A stretch of DNA of 64,000 nt from Phycisphaerales bacterium (lineage in GTDB: Bacteria > Planctomycetota > Phycisphaerae > Phycisphaerales > UBA1924). The notes beneath the pieces are model-generated. The model saw only the letters and a list, made by a program, of their open reading frames with translations. It had not been told where the DNA came from and searched no databases. Below, piece by piece: positions 6,945-15,960 of the stretch (position 1 is the stretch's first letter; every line of letters starts with the position of its first letter). The DNA is taken from assembly GCA_029260295.1 (NCBI GenBank), contig JAJDDN010000008.1:868001-932000 (forward strand). The letters are read 5' to 3'. The position numbers were made by a program, and so were the translations under genes.

Positions 6945-8045
6945 TTATTTAATGATTTTTTTGATAACTTGCACGGCACCCACGGCACCTAGAACAACTA
7001 GCAATCCAATAATCACCTTGTTAAGGTATGTTTGCTCATTCTCTGCGCGAACAACCTCTAGAATCTCTCGCGAAGCCAAATCTAACTTTGTTTGATTATT
7101 CGTCGTGTAATTTTTAATGCTGGTGAAAGTATTTCGACCCCTCAAGATGTCATCGCCATCGGTGGCTGGAACCTGCACAAGCTGATCAATGTCAGTACTA
7201 AGTGGACCGCTTGACACGAGGGTCAAGACTGTTTCCACTGAACCATCGGCTTTGTAGACTGTTTGCTTTCCAGCTAAATATCTATTGAACACATCAGAAT
7301 GGGCCCAATCACCAAAGGCCGCACTCCCTACCACTTCGCCTGAATCAAATTCAAGAAGATCCACCCTCTGAATCCACGCCCCACTCCAATCATCCCCGTC
7401 CGCATCAAAAGACCGAGCAAGAGTTACATCGTAACTCATTTCTGCAACCCGAATAGTCGCCTTTGCAGTAGAACGCATGAGTTCCAAACGATCCAGATTT
7501 ATTTCAGAACTTGTGTCCCAAACTACTCCTGTAGATAATGAGTTCAACCAAGATTGACACAATGCGAAGTAATAGTTTGGATTAAAGCCAACTTCAGAGT
7601 CAATATTTGATAAATTATCCGCTCGTTGCAACTGCCGACCAGTCAGAACCCAATACCCCTCGTTGCCATTCTGCGCCATGTCGACACTGGGGATCAGAGA
7701 ATACCCTAGCAGATCATTGCTGGTTCTCCAAGTTGATTCATTTCCATAGAACAGGCGAACCTTGCGACGAACGCCACCCTCCGCATTCTCCGATAGCATT
7801 TTTTCGAGCCTTACGGCTGCAGTTGGGTCTGTCGTAGCAGATTGCCTGAGTTGATCAATTTGTATGTTTGTAGCCGGTTCTTTGACCAAAAAGAACTCAA
7901 ATGCAATCTGAGTATCGTCGGGAAAACTACTTTTCTGTGCCAATGCGGTCTTACTTTGCAAGACTTGATATATATCATCTTCAGCACTTTGAGCTATGCT
8001 CTGCTGTGTCAGAATTACTATACAAATGCAAATTGCAATCTTCAT
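6945..8045 (-). CDS. Exported membrane-anchored hypothetical protein
   Basis: 366 residues. An N-terminal signal peptide (MKIAICICIVILTQQSIAQS) leads into a soluble domain with a Glu/Ala-rich helical start and then beta-rich sequence (VRLFYGNESTWRTS, GYWVLTGRQ). Near the C-terminus there is one transmembrane helix, VIIGLLVVLGAVGAVQVI, then a basic KKIIK tail, so the body faces the periplasm or exterior and the tail the cytoplasm. I do not recognise the family. The gene is clearly more A+T-rich than its neighbours and sits between repeat-rich gaps. Confidence 0.65.
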   Translation of the reverse strand: MKIAICICIVILTQQSIAQSAEDDIYQVLQSKTALAQKSSFPDDTQIAFEFFLVKEPATNIQIDQLRQSATTDPTAAVRLEKMLSENAEGGVRRKVRLFYGNESTWRTSNDLLGYSLIPSVDMAQNGNEGYWVLTGRQLQRADNLSNIDSEVGFNPNYYFALCQSWLNSLSTGVVWDTSSEINLDRLELMRSTAKATIRVAEMSYDVTLARSFDADGDDWSGAWIQRVDLLEFDSGEVVGSAAFGDWAHSDVFNRYLAGKQTVYKADGSVETVLTLVSSGPLSTDIDQLVQVPATDGDDILRGRNTFTSIKNYTTNNQTKLDLASREILEVVRAENEQTYLNKVIIGLLVVLGAVGAVQVIKKIIK

Positions 8046-8263
8046 ATTTCCAATGTATACGATATATATATGGGATACATGCCCATTTGTCTGAAATTGT
8101 CACAATTGCAACAGAACTTGATAATTAGGCAGAACTACCTAATGCGACTCAGCAGGTAACGAAGCGTCAGGACCACCAGCCCCCAAATACCCCCTTGCCC
8201 TTCAGTCCAATGCCGGGCAGCCTGCAGGTGTGGGGCAGGTGATTTTACTTTCGTTCTTGGTGC

Positions 8264-8297
8264 TATGCAGAAACCACAAACGGCACCTGTATGACGC
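8264..8297 (+). repeat. Decayed hairpin element related to the one at 1371
   Basis: ATGCAGAAACCACAAACGGC then ACCTGTATGACGCC aligns with the core of the element at 1371 with seven substitutions. Lies in the 291-bp gap 8046-8336, which has no supported gene. Confidence 0.45.
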
Positions 8298-8336
8298 CAG
8301 AGATTAAAACTCGAACCCCCAGGAAAACTCAAGTCG

Positions 8337-9971
8337 TCAGATTTTTGCTAAGGGGTTTGTGATGGATTGGGCTAGGGCTTCGGCGATCTTTATGCCGTCG
8401 ATGGCGGAGGAGAGGATGCCTCCGGCGTAGCCGGCGCCTTCGCCGGCGGGGTAGAGGCCGCGGGTGTTGATGCTTTGGAAGTCTTTGCCTCGGGTGATTC
8501 GGATTGGGGAGGAGGTTCGGGTTTCTACGGCGGTGAGGATGGCGTCGGGCATGTCGTAGCCGCGGATTTTTTGGCCGAAGATTGTGAGGGCTTCGCGGAT
8601 GGCTTCGATGGCGAAGTCTGGGAGGCAGGGGGTGAGATCGGTTGGGAGGACTGCGGGGGTGTAGGAGGGGATGACTTGGCCTAGGGAGGTGCTGGGGCGG
8701 CCGGCGATGAAGTCGCCTACGCGTTGGACTGGGGCGGCGTAGGTGCTGCCGCCGGCGATGTATGCGGCGGATTCCCATTTGCGTTGGTATTCGATTCCGG
8801 CGAGGGGGCCGCCAGGGTAGTCTTGTTCGGGGGTGATCCCGACGACGATGCCGGCGTTGGCGTTGCGTTCGGCTCTTGAGTATTGGCTCATGCCGTTGGT
8901 GACTACGCAGTTTTTTTCGGAGGTTGCGGCGACGACGGTGCCTCCGGGGCACATGCAGAAGCTGTAGACATCGCGGCCGTTGGATGCGTGGTGGACGAGT
9001 TTGTAGTCTGCGGCGCCGAGGACTGGGTTGCCTGCGTTTTTTCCGAATCTTGCGGCGTCGATGATGGATTGTGGGTGTTCGATTCGGAAGCCGAGGGAGA
9101 AGGGTTTGGCTTCGATGTAGACGCCTTGGTCGTGGAGCATCTCGAAGGTGTCGCGTGCGCTGTGGCCTACGGCGAGGACGATGTGGTTTGATTTGATGTG
9201 GTCGCCGTTGGCGAGTGTGAGGCCTTGGATTTGTCGGGTGCCGTCGGTTTTGGTTTGGATGTCGAGGTCTGTTACTCGGCTTTCGAAGCGGTACTCTCCG
9301 CCTAGGGATTCGATTTGGGCTCTTATGCTTTCGACTATCTTTACGAGTTTGAAGGTGCCGATGTGTGGGTGGGCGTCGATGAGGATTTCTGGTGGTGCGC
9401 CGGCTTTGACGAACTCGGTGAGGACCTTTCGTCCTAGGAAGCGGCGGTCTTTGACTTGGGAGTAGAGTTTGCCGTCGGAGAAAGTGCCGGCGCCGCCTTC
9501 TCCGAACTGGACATTTGATTCTGGGTCGAGGATTGATTTTTTCCAGAGGCCCCAGGTGTCTTGGGTGCGTTGTTTGACTGCTTTTCCGCGTTCGAGGATG
9601 ATGGGTTTGAGTCCCATTTGTGCGAGGAGGAGGGCGGTGAATAGGCCGCAGGGGCCGGCTCCGATTACTAGTGGGCGTTGATGGTTTGTGTTCTCTGGTG
9701 CATGGGCGACGAACTGGTAGGCCATGTCAGGGGTTTGCTTGATGCTTGGGTCGTCGGCGAATCGCTCGAGGATGGCGGGTTCGTCGTTGACTTCTACATC
9801 GAGGGTGTAGATTCGGAGGATGGCGTTTTTTTTGCGTGCGTCGTGGGCTTGGCGGAAGACTGTGCAGGAGATTAGATTTTCGGGCCTGATGCGTAGGCGT
9901 GAGGCGGCGGCTTTGGCGATCGCTTCGGGGGGGTGGTTGAGTGGGAGTGAGATTTGGGTGAGGCGGAGCAT
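8337..9971 (-). CDS. FAD-dependent dehydrogenase of the COG2509 type
   Basis: 544 residues. Residues 1-90 form the small N-terminal domain typical of this family (RLRIRPENLISCTVFRQAHD). A Rossmann FAD-binding motif VIGAGPCGLFTALLLA follows at about 102, with the acidic ribose-binding end IILERG. Conserved downstream motifs include NVQFGEGGAGTFSDGKL, GHSARDTFEML, a Cys-containing SFCMCPGG stretch and the C-terminal FAD motif GLYPAGEGAGYAGGI. The family is found widely in bacteria as an 'uncharacterised FAD-dependent dehydrogenase'; the substrate is unknown. The start at 9971 gives the family's usual N-terminus. Monocistronic. Confidence 0.88.
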   Translation of the reverse strand: MLRLTQISLPLNHPPEAIAKAAASRLRIRPENLISCTVFRQAHDARKKNAILRIYTLDVEVNDEPAILERFADDPSIKQTPDMAYQFVAHAPENTNHQRPLVIGAGPCGLFTALLLAQMGLKPIILERGKAVKQRTQDTWGLWKKSILDPESNVQFGEGGAGTFSDGKLYSQVKDRRFLGRKVLTEFVKAGAPPEILIDAHPHIGTFKLVKIVESIRAQIESLGGEYRFESRVTDLDIQTKTDGTRQIQGLTLANGDHIKSNHIVLAVGHSARDTFEMLHDQGVYIEAKPFSLGFRIEHPQSIIDAARFGKNAGNPVLGAADYKLVHHASNGRDVYSFCMCPGGTVVAATSEKNCVVTNGMSQYSRAERNANAGIVVGITPEQDYPGGPLAGIEYQRKWESAAYIAGGSTYAAPVQRVGDFIAGRPSTSLGQVIPSYTPAVLPTDLTPCLPDFAIEAIREALTIFGQKIRGYDMPDAILTAVETRTSSPIRITRGKDFQSINTRGLYPAGEGAGYAGGILSSAIDGIKIAEALAQSITNPLAKI

Positions 9972-9997
9972 GGGTGAATTATAGCGTTGCTTGCGCG

Positions 9998-10046
9998 AAA
10001 ACCTCCTTCGCCGAAGATGCCCCCCAAGTCGAACGAGGGTACCGGG
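9998..10046 (+). repeat. Degenerate hairpin element, stem class CCTCCTTCG
   Basis: AAAACCTCCTTCGCCGAAGA, then GTCGAACGAGGGTACCGGG. The left arm and loop core are kept, while the right arm is interrupted by CCCCCCAA and has lost full pairing. Confidence 0.5.
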
Positions 10047-10052
10047 ATTTGC

Positions 10053-11126
10053 TTATGGGCAGCCTGCGGAGAAGGCGGTTAGGAATGCGGAGATATCGAA
10101 GAAGTCGAGCTGGGCGTCGTTGGTGAAGTCTGCGGCGAGATCGCCGGAGGAGAAGAGGGTGAGGAAGGCGGCGATGTCGAAGAAGTCGAGGGAGCCGTCG
10201 GCGGTGAGGTCGGCGGGGCAGGTTGGGGCGGAGTTGGTGTCGAAGATGTAGATGGAGCCGGAGTCTGTGCCGTTGTCGTCGTCGTGCCATGCGCCTGCGG
10301 CGACGATGTTGTTGGATATTGCGATGGAGTTTCCGAACTGGTTATTTGCTTTTCCGTCGGTTGGGATGAGGTCGGCGAGGTAGTCGCCGGTGGAGGCGTC
10401 GAAGAGGGATGCGGCACCAGCGGCGTTGTTTGCGTTGATGGCACCGATTGCGATGATGCTGTTGTCGATGGCGATGGAGTGGCCGAACTGGTCGTTTGCT
10501 GCGCCGTCATCGGGGAGGAGTTTGGCGGTTTGCATGCCTGTGGTGGCTTCGAAGAGGTACACTGATCCGGAACCGATGCCGTTGTCGCCGCCAAGGATGC
10601 TGCCTACGGCCGCGATTGTGTTGTTGATGGAGGTTGAAAATCCGAAGGAATCACCTGTCTGGCCATCGGTGGGAAGGAGCTTGAACAACTCTTCACCTGT
10701 GGAGGCGTCAAAGAGATATGCAGAACCTGATCTGAAGCCGTTATCACTGTCATTTTGCGCTCCTACGGCGACAATGCCCTTATTGATGGCAATAGAGAGC
10801 CCGAAGAAATCTCCATCCGCCCCATCGCTTGCGAGGAGTTTGAAGAGTTGCGCCCCAGTGGACGCATCAAAGAGGTACGCTGAACCAGAGTTGTTTCCGT
10901 TCTCGTCATCCGAGAACGCCCCTACGGCGACAACACCCTTGGAGATGGCAATGGAGTATCCAAATAAACCATTTGGCAATCCATCGGAGGTAATGAGTTT
11001 AAAGTCTTCGTTGATGGTTTGGCCTGCGGCGGGGAGGGTTGTGAAGGTGGAGAGGGTTGCAAGAGCGATGGTGGCTCTGGCGAGATGGGAGCGGGTGGTT
11101 TGTAACATACTTTGGGTTCCGAACAT
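10053..11126 (-). CDS. Exported FG-GAP repeat protein with GC-type dockerin-like C-terminus
   Basis: 357 residues. After a signal peptide (cleavage near PAAGQT, residue 37) come about five repeats of roughly 50 residues with the pattern DGxxGDxFGxSIAIxxxxVAVGAxxDDxNGxxSGSAYLFD, as in FG-GAP_2 beta-propeller blades. The last 55 residues begin CPADLTADGSLDFFDIAAFL, repeat the DFFDISAFL half, and end in GCP. They form two calcium-loop-like dockerin repeats bracketed by Cys, a C-terminal module known from planctomycetes (GC-type dockerin). An exported surface protein is likely. An alternative ATG lies at 11108. Confidence 0.8.
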   Translation of the reverse strand: MFGTQSMLQTTRSHLARATIALATLSTFTTLPAAGQTINEDFKLITSDGLPNGLFGYSIAISKGVVAVGAFSDDENGNNSGSAYLFDASTGAQLFKLLASDGADGDFFGLSIAINKGIVAVGAQNDSDNGFRSGSAYLFDASTGEELFKLLPTDGQTGDSFGFSTSINNTIAAVGSILGGDNGIGSGSVYLFEATTGMQTAKLLPDDGAANDQFGHSIAIDNSIIAIGAINANNAAGAASLFDASTGDYLADLIPTDGKANNQFGNSIAISNNIVAAGAWHDDDNGTDSGSIYIFDTNSAPTCPADLTADGSLDFFDIAAFLTLFSSGDLAADFTNDAQLDFFDISAFLTAFSAGCP

Positions 11127-11278
11127 AACTCTGCATGTGAAATCAATGCCGAGATGCGGTTATATATGCTCTTAGTATATCGTGTTGTGGGTGTCTGTAA
11201 AGACCAAAAATACCGGCCAGGCTTGGAAATTCTTGGGTGTGGATATGGGACGGTGATTGGCTTGGTGAGAATTTGGTT

Positions 11279-13429
11279 TTAGGGGCAGCCTTGGGCGATG
11301 TCTGTTAGGAAGCTGCTGATGTCGTAGAAGTCCCAGTGGCCGTCGAAGGTTCGGTCTGCGATGGGGTCTTGTTGTTTGAATAGGTTGATGAATGCGAAGA
11401 TGTCGGAGGAGTTGATGATGCCGTCGTTTGTGTAGTCGTTTGGGCATGGGCCGCAGTCGTTTGAGAGGTCGAGGATGGAGATTCTGTTGCCTTGGATTTT
11501 GGCGGTTTGGTTTTTGATATTGACTTCGATGCCATCGGGATTTCCGAGGGAGCCGTAGCTTGTGATTTTTGATGGTGCGAGTGGGTCGGTGACATCGTAG
11601 ATGGAGATGCCTCCCCATCGGTTGGCGCAGTAGAGGGTGTTGTCGATGATGGTGAGTGCTTCGCAGGAGAGGCCGGAGTCGTGGAAGTAGGTGAGGAGGG
11701 TTGGATTCTTTGGATTGCTGATGTCGATGATTTTGAATCCGGTTTCGTATTCTCCGGATGCTGATGGATTCTCTGGCCCCCACCAGCTCACATAGGCGTA
11801 TTGGCCTTGGACATCGATGGTCGCGCTACCTCCTGGGAGCGAACCTTGATATATGAGGGCGGGGTTTGTTGGGTCGCTGACATCGTACGAACTGAGGAGT
11901 CCTGTTCCGGCTAAGAAGAGCGTGCTGCCTTCGAGAATTATTTGATTTGGATTTTGGGGCAGCGGGTGTGAGCCTAGGAGAACGGGGGTAGAGGGATTCG
12001 AGAAATCGACAACTTGGAGCTCGTCGTTTGTTGCGAGGTAGGCTATTGAATCGACAATGAGGTACTCTCGGATGGAGGATTCGAGATTGTATATGGCAAC
12101 AGGGACTGGGTTGGATTGGTCGGCGATGCTGTAGAGGTGGAGATCAGTGCCCCAGTTTTGATCACGGGTGAGCATGTAGGCGATGTTGCCGGCGAGTTGG
12201 ATATTGGCGGTTGAGTTTGAGAGGCGGGTGGTGCTGAGGAGTTCTGGATTGAGCAGGTCTGGGGCGTTGTAGAGGTTGAGGTCATAGTACCAGTTGCTGT
12301 CGGGGTGGATGACGGTGACGACGGCGAGGAGATCATCGGCGGTATCGTGGCCTGCGACGGATTCGGTGGGAACAGTCTGGATGATGGGCGGTTGGGCTGG
12401 GACGGTGTTGAGGTCGACCAGGGTAAGCCCGCTCCCAAGGTTACTGATGTAGCCGAGCCCGGGGTGGTTGGGATCGGTGTCGAGTTGAAAACTGGAGCCA
12501 TTTGACGGGAGCCGAAGAAATCCGAGTTGGTTGATGTCAGCGAGATTGGAAATGTCGTATACGGCTAGGCCATCACTGTGGCCTGATTGATAGAAGCGAT
12601 TTTCAGTGAAGTGGAAACCATTGCTTGATGGGAGCGAGTCATTCTCTATCACGGTCGTTTGAGTAGGGTTTTGAGGGTCACTGACATCTATGGAGATGAA
12701 TCTTGGGTCCGATGCTTTGATGACAATGGTTTGATCGAAGAGTTTGATGCCGTATGGGCCGTTTTTGAAGGTTGTTTGGAGTGTACCCAGTGGGACTGGG
12801 TTAAAGGCGTCGGAGGTGTCGAGGATGCGGAGCTCGGTCTCGGAAACGAGGTAGACTTTGTTCCCATGGGCGGCGAGTTCTGATGGGGTGAAGTTCGCCG
12901 GCTCGTAATGAGCGGTGTGTTGGATATCGTAGTTTTCAGGGGGGGCTCCGGATATGTCGTAGATGTTGAGTCCCAGTTCAAAGAAGAGAATAAAGAGATT
13001 GTCCCCATCGGTTGCGATGTCTTCAATCCATTCATCGAATCTGACATAGTCAACTAGGAATGGGTTTGCTGGATCGGCGATATTGAATACGGCCAAGTTC
13101 CTGGACGATGTTGCGCTGAAGGCGTAGTCGCCGGCGATGTGGAGTTTGTTGACCCAAGGTGATTCGGAGCGGCTGAGGAGTTTGGGGCTGCGGGGGTTTT
13201 GGATGTCGTAAATTTCAAGCCCGCTTGGGCTGGATGTGGAGACATAGGCGAGGTTGTCTTTGATGGTTGTGTATCTTGCGGATCCGATGGTTTGGGTGGT
13301 GCTGATGACATCGTAGTTTGTACAGAGCAGGCCATCGGCGGCGGTGGGAGTGGTGAACAGAGTGAATATGGCGAGGAATAAAACTATATAATGATTCAAA
13401 ATTGGACCCTTTGCATGGAATGGCTCCAT
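11279..13429 (-). CDS. Exported LVIVD-repeat beta-propeller protein with GC-type dockerin-like C-terminus
   Basis: 716 residues. A signal peptide (hydrophobic YIVLFLAIFTLFTT, cleavage near PTAADG) is followed by many copies of the LVIVD-type blade, for example LEIYDIQNPRSPKLLSR, LAVFNIADPANPFLVDY, LQVVDFSNPSTPVLLGS and FKIIDISNPKNPTLLTY, indicating one or two beta-propellers. The C-terminal part CGPCPNDYTNDGIINSSDIF ... WDFYDISSFLTDIAQGCP is the same dockerin-like pair of calcium loops as in the upstream FG-GAP gene. Both genes point the same way but are separated by about 150 bp, so they may be separately transcribed. The ligand is unknown. Confidence 0.8.
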   Translation of the reverse strand: MEPFHAKGPILNHYIVLFLAIFTLFTTPTAADGLLCTNYDVISTTQTIGSARYTTIKDNLAYVSTSSPSGLEIYDIQNPRSPKLLSRSESPWVNKLHIAGDYAFSATSSRNLAVFNIADPANPFLVDYVRFDEWIEDIATDGDNLFILFFELGLNIYDISGAPPENYDIQHTAHYEPANFTPSELAAHGNKVYLVSETELRILDTSDAFNPVPLGTLQTTFKNGPYGIKLFDQTIVIKASDPRFISIDVSDPQNPTQTTVIENDSLPSSNGFHFTENRFYQSGHSDGLAVYDISNLADINQLGFLRLPSNGSSFQLDTDPNHPGLGYISNLGSGLTLVDLNTVPAQPPIIQTVPTESVAGHDTADDLLAVVTVIHPDSNWYYDLNLYNAPDLLNPELLSTTRLSNSTANIQLAGNIAYMLTRDQNWGTDLHLYSIADQSNPVPVAIYNLESSIREYLIVDSIAYLATNDELQVVDFSNPSTPVLLGSHPLPQNPNQIILEGSTLFLAGTGLLSSYDVSDPTNPALIYQGSLPGGSATIDVQGQYAYVSWWGPENPSASGEYETGFKIIDISNPKNPTLLTYFHDSGLSCEALTIIDNTLYCANRWGGISIYDVTDPLAPSKITSYGSLGNPDGIEVNIKNQTAKIQGNRISILDLSNDCGPCPNDYTNDGIINSSDIFAFINLFKQQDPIADRTFDGHWDFYDISSFLTDIAQGCP

Positions 13430-13537
13430 GATACTTGAGATCCCGCTTCAATACAAGCGATGAACTTACATATTCCAGACCATAATTCGTGATTTTGTTG
13501 TGCAGCGGGTGCTGCTGCGGGTCATCGCTGCTTGTGA

Positions 13538-14086
13538 TCAATCGTCATCTTCGTGTGATTCGTAAGAGGATTCGAGGGTTGCGGGGTCGAAGGTTCCTAC
13601 TGGGGCGTGGATTCCTAGGTCGTGGACGAGGACGCCGCCTTGGTGGGATGCGTTTGCGAGGGTCATGATGCCGAAGATGTAGAGGGCGGCGATGAAGACG
13701 CCTCCGATAGAGGATGCTGTTTTCTTTTTGGCTTCGGGGGCCTTTGCGCGGACGAAGAGGACGGCGGCGGCGAGGAGTGTTAATGCGATGAAGATGTTGC
13801 GTGCCATCTCTGCGGTTTCTTCGTGTTGATGGACGGCTTGTTCGAGGAGTTGTGATCCTTTGTCGACGACATCTTCGGTGGCTTCGCCGGTGAGGACGGC
13901 TCCGAAGGAGAAGAGGGTGCCTAGGACGAGGAGGAGGAAGGCGGAGGTGATCCAGTGATTGCGTCGTTTTTTGTCGGCGAGCGCGAGGAGGATTGGTAGC
14001 CATGCGATCATGAGGATGGCGATGGGGAAGTGGACGACGATTGGGTGCATGCCTTCGAAGGGTGGCAATGGTGGGAATCCGAACAT
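13538..14086 (-). CDS. DUF2231 membrane protein
   Basis: 182 residues. The motif EGMHPIVVHFPIAILMIAW at the N-terminus is diagnostic of DUF2231 membrane proteins, whose conserved His residues are suspected to bind metal or haem. Four membrane helices are visible: about residues 20-38, a second at WITSAFLLLVLGTLFSFGAVL, a third at NIFIALTLLAAAVLFV, a fourth at GGVFIAALYIFGIMTLA. The C-terminus is rich in His, Asp and Glu. The ATG at 14086 is preceded by AGGAG at 7-11 bp; the open frame extends further upstream without such a site. Function not established. Confidence 0.75.
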   Translation of the reverse strand: MFGFPPLPPFEGMHPIVVHFPIAILMIAWLPILLALADKKRRNHWITSAFLLLVLGTLFSFGAVLTGEATEDVVDKGSQLLEQAVHQHEETAEMARNIFIALTLLAAAVLFVRAKAPEAKKKTASSIGGVFIAALYIFGIMTLANASHQGGVLVHDLGIHAPVGTFDPATLESSYESHEDDD

Positions 14087-14253
14087 GGTGTAGCTCCTGT
14101 GTTGATTGATTGAGTTATAGTATTGGGATCTGAGTTTGGATTCTTTCTCTGTGCGCCACAAACTCTGCGGTTTTTACTTTGTCTAGCTTTTGAAGAATGG
14201 AACACAGGGCTTGTCGAGTTGCGAATGAGACTCAATGCTTTTTAAGATTTTGA

Positions 14254-15855
14254 TTACTCCGTGCGTGATTGATAGTAGGTGTCGAGGTCGGCTTTGAGTT
14301 TGGCGAGCATGTCGCGATGGGCGTACATCATGTGGCCGGCTTCGTAGTAGTGCATGGAGATGTTGTTGCGTACTTCTGGGCGGAGGAACATGTGGTTGAT
14401 GGTGTACTGGGTTGCGAAGTATGGTGTTGCGAGGTCGTAGTAGCCGTTGGCGATGAAGACCTTCATGTCGGGGCGTTTGTGCATTGCTTTTCGGAGGCGT
14501 TCGGCGACATTGAGGTATTGGTTGTCCCCCACTCCTCTGTATGACCATGGCCAGACGCTGGTGAGGATTTCGTAGCGCATGTCGCTGGCGTAGTTGAGGT
14601 CGTCACGGAGGTAGGCGTTCATGCCTTCGGTGTAGATGCTTTGGATGGCGGCGTATGAAGGGTCGAACTCGTAGGAGTCGCCGGCGTCGTCACGGTCCCA
14701 TGAGGTGAAGCGGGCGTCGAGGCGGCCGATGATTTTGCCCTCGTCACGGAGGAGTTCTTTGGGGAACCTTGGCATGTTGATGCGGAGGTTTGTTTGGAGG
14801 ACATAGTCTTTCGTGAGGCCGGTGTAGCTTGCGAGTTTGTCGGCGATTTTGTTTCGGGCGTTGTCTGAGAGCTGGTCGCCTTGGGCCAGGGCGAGGGTGT
14901 AGTCGTTCATGGCGTAGCTTTCGACTTCTCTCATGAACTTCTCAATGTCCATTTTCTGGTATTTGGATGAGAGTTGGTTGTGGAAGCGGGCGGTGGCGGC
15001 GAAGGAGGGGAGGTAGAGGGGGTAGGGGACATCGTTTCCGACATCGAAGCGTGCGGTTTGGAAGTTCATGATGGCGGAGATGAGGACGACGCCATTGAGT
15101 GAGATGCCGTGGGTGGATTGGAGTTCGTCGACTAGTCCGGCCGCGCGGGTTGTGCCGTAGGATTCTCCGGCGATGTATTTGGGGCTGCCCCAGCGTTGTT
15201 CTTTCCCGAGGTAGATTCGGATGAACTCGGCGACTGAGCGGATGTCTTGGGATACGCCGTGGAAATCTTTGGGGTTGTTGTCTTTGGCGGCTCTTGAGTA
15301 TCCGGTGGCGACGGGGTCGATGAAGACGAAGTCTGATTGGTCGAGGAGTGAGTATTCGTTTTCTACGAGTGCGTAGGGCGGTGGTCCTGGGTTTCCGAAG
15401 TCGTCTGCGGGGTTGACTCGTTTGGGCCCGAAGGTTCCGAGGTGGAGCCAGACGGAGCTTGATCCTGGGCCGCCGTTGAAGGAGAAGGTGATCGGGCGGG
15501 TTGTGGGGTCTGGGAATGCGGGATCGATTGCGGGGTCGGCTTGTGGGTCAAATGGGGTATCGAGTTTGTGGTAGGCGATGTAGAACATTTGAGCGGTGGG
15601 CTCGTGTTCACCGGAGAGTTTGGCGAGGGTGATGGTGCCTGCGGTGGCTTGGTAGTGGATGAGCTGGTTGTTGATGGTGACGGAGTGGTAGGTGATTGAG
15701 GATTCGTCTGGGTAGACGACGAAGGGGGGCGGGGTTTCGGGGGCTGGATTAGCGTCTGGTTTGGCATCGTCTTGGGCGGTGGCGAGGGCTGATACCGATG
15801 CGAAGATGCAGAGGGACAGGAGGGTTAGTAAACGGTGGATTTGGGGTTGGTTCAT
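14254..15855 (-). CDS. Exported serine carboxypeptidase-like protein (peptidase S10)
   Basis: 533 residues from the ATG at 15855. A signal peptide (LLTLLSLCIFASVSALATAQ) is followed by a Pro-rich linker and an alpha/beta-hydrolase domain with SFNGGPGSSSVWLHLGTFGP (oxyanion region) and the nucleophile motif AGESYGTTR (Ser near residue 232). A likely catalytic Asp lies in VFIANGYYDLATP, and His in YEAGHMMYAH. This matches bacterial S10-family proteins that remove C-terminal residues from peptides in the periplasm. The open frame extends 14 codons further upstream, but the extension lacks signal-peptide character. It is divergent from the carboxyltransferase gene. Confidence 0.88.
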   Translation of the reverse strand: MNQPQIHRLLTLLSLCIFASVSALATAQDDAKPDANPAPETPPPFVVYPDESSITYHSVTINNQLIHYQATAGTITLAKLSGEHEPTAQMFYIAYHKLDTPFDPQADPAIDPAFPDPTTRPITFSFNGGPGSSSVWLHLGTFGPKRVNPADDFGNPGPPPYALVENEYSLLDQSDFVFIDPVATGYSRAAKDNNPKDFHGVSQDIRSVAEFIRIYLGKEQRWGSPKYIAGESYGTTRAAGLVDELQSTHGISLNGVVLISAIMNFQTARFDVGNDVPYPLYLPSFAATARFHNQLSSKYQKMDIEKFMREVESYAMNDYTLALAQGDQLSDNARNKIADKLASYTGLTKDYVLQTNLRINMPRFPKELLRDEGKIIGRLDARFTSWDRDDAGDSYEFDPSYAAIQSIYTEGMNAYLRDDLNYASDMRYEILTSVWPWSYRGVGDNQYLNVAERLRKAMHKRPDMKVFIANGYYDLATPYFATQYTINHMFLRPEVRNNISMHYYEAGHMMYAHRDMLAKLKADLDTYYQSRTE

Positions 15856-15960
15856 GGGGGTAGGGTAATCTGAATTTGGGTGGGTTGCAACTCGCATTCA
15901 ACTTTGGGCTAGCGGGGCAAGATCGGGAAGAACTTGGGTATTGCTCCTATCCTCTTTGCC

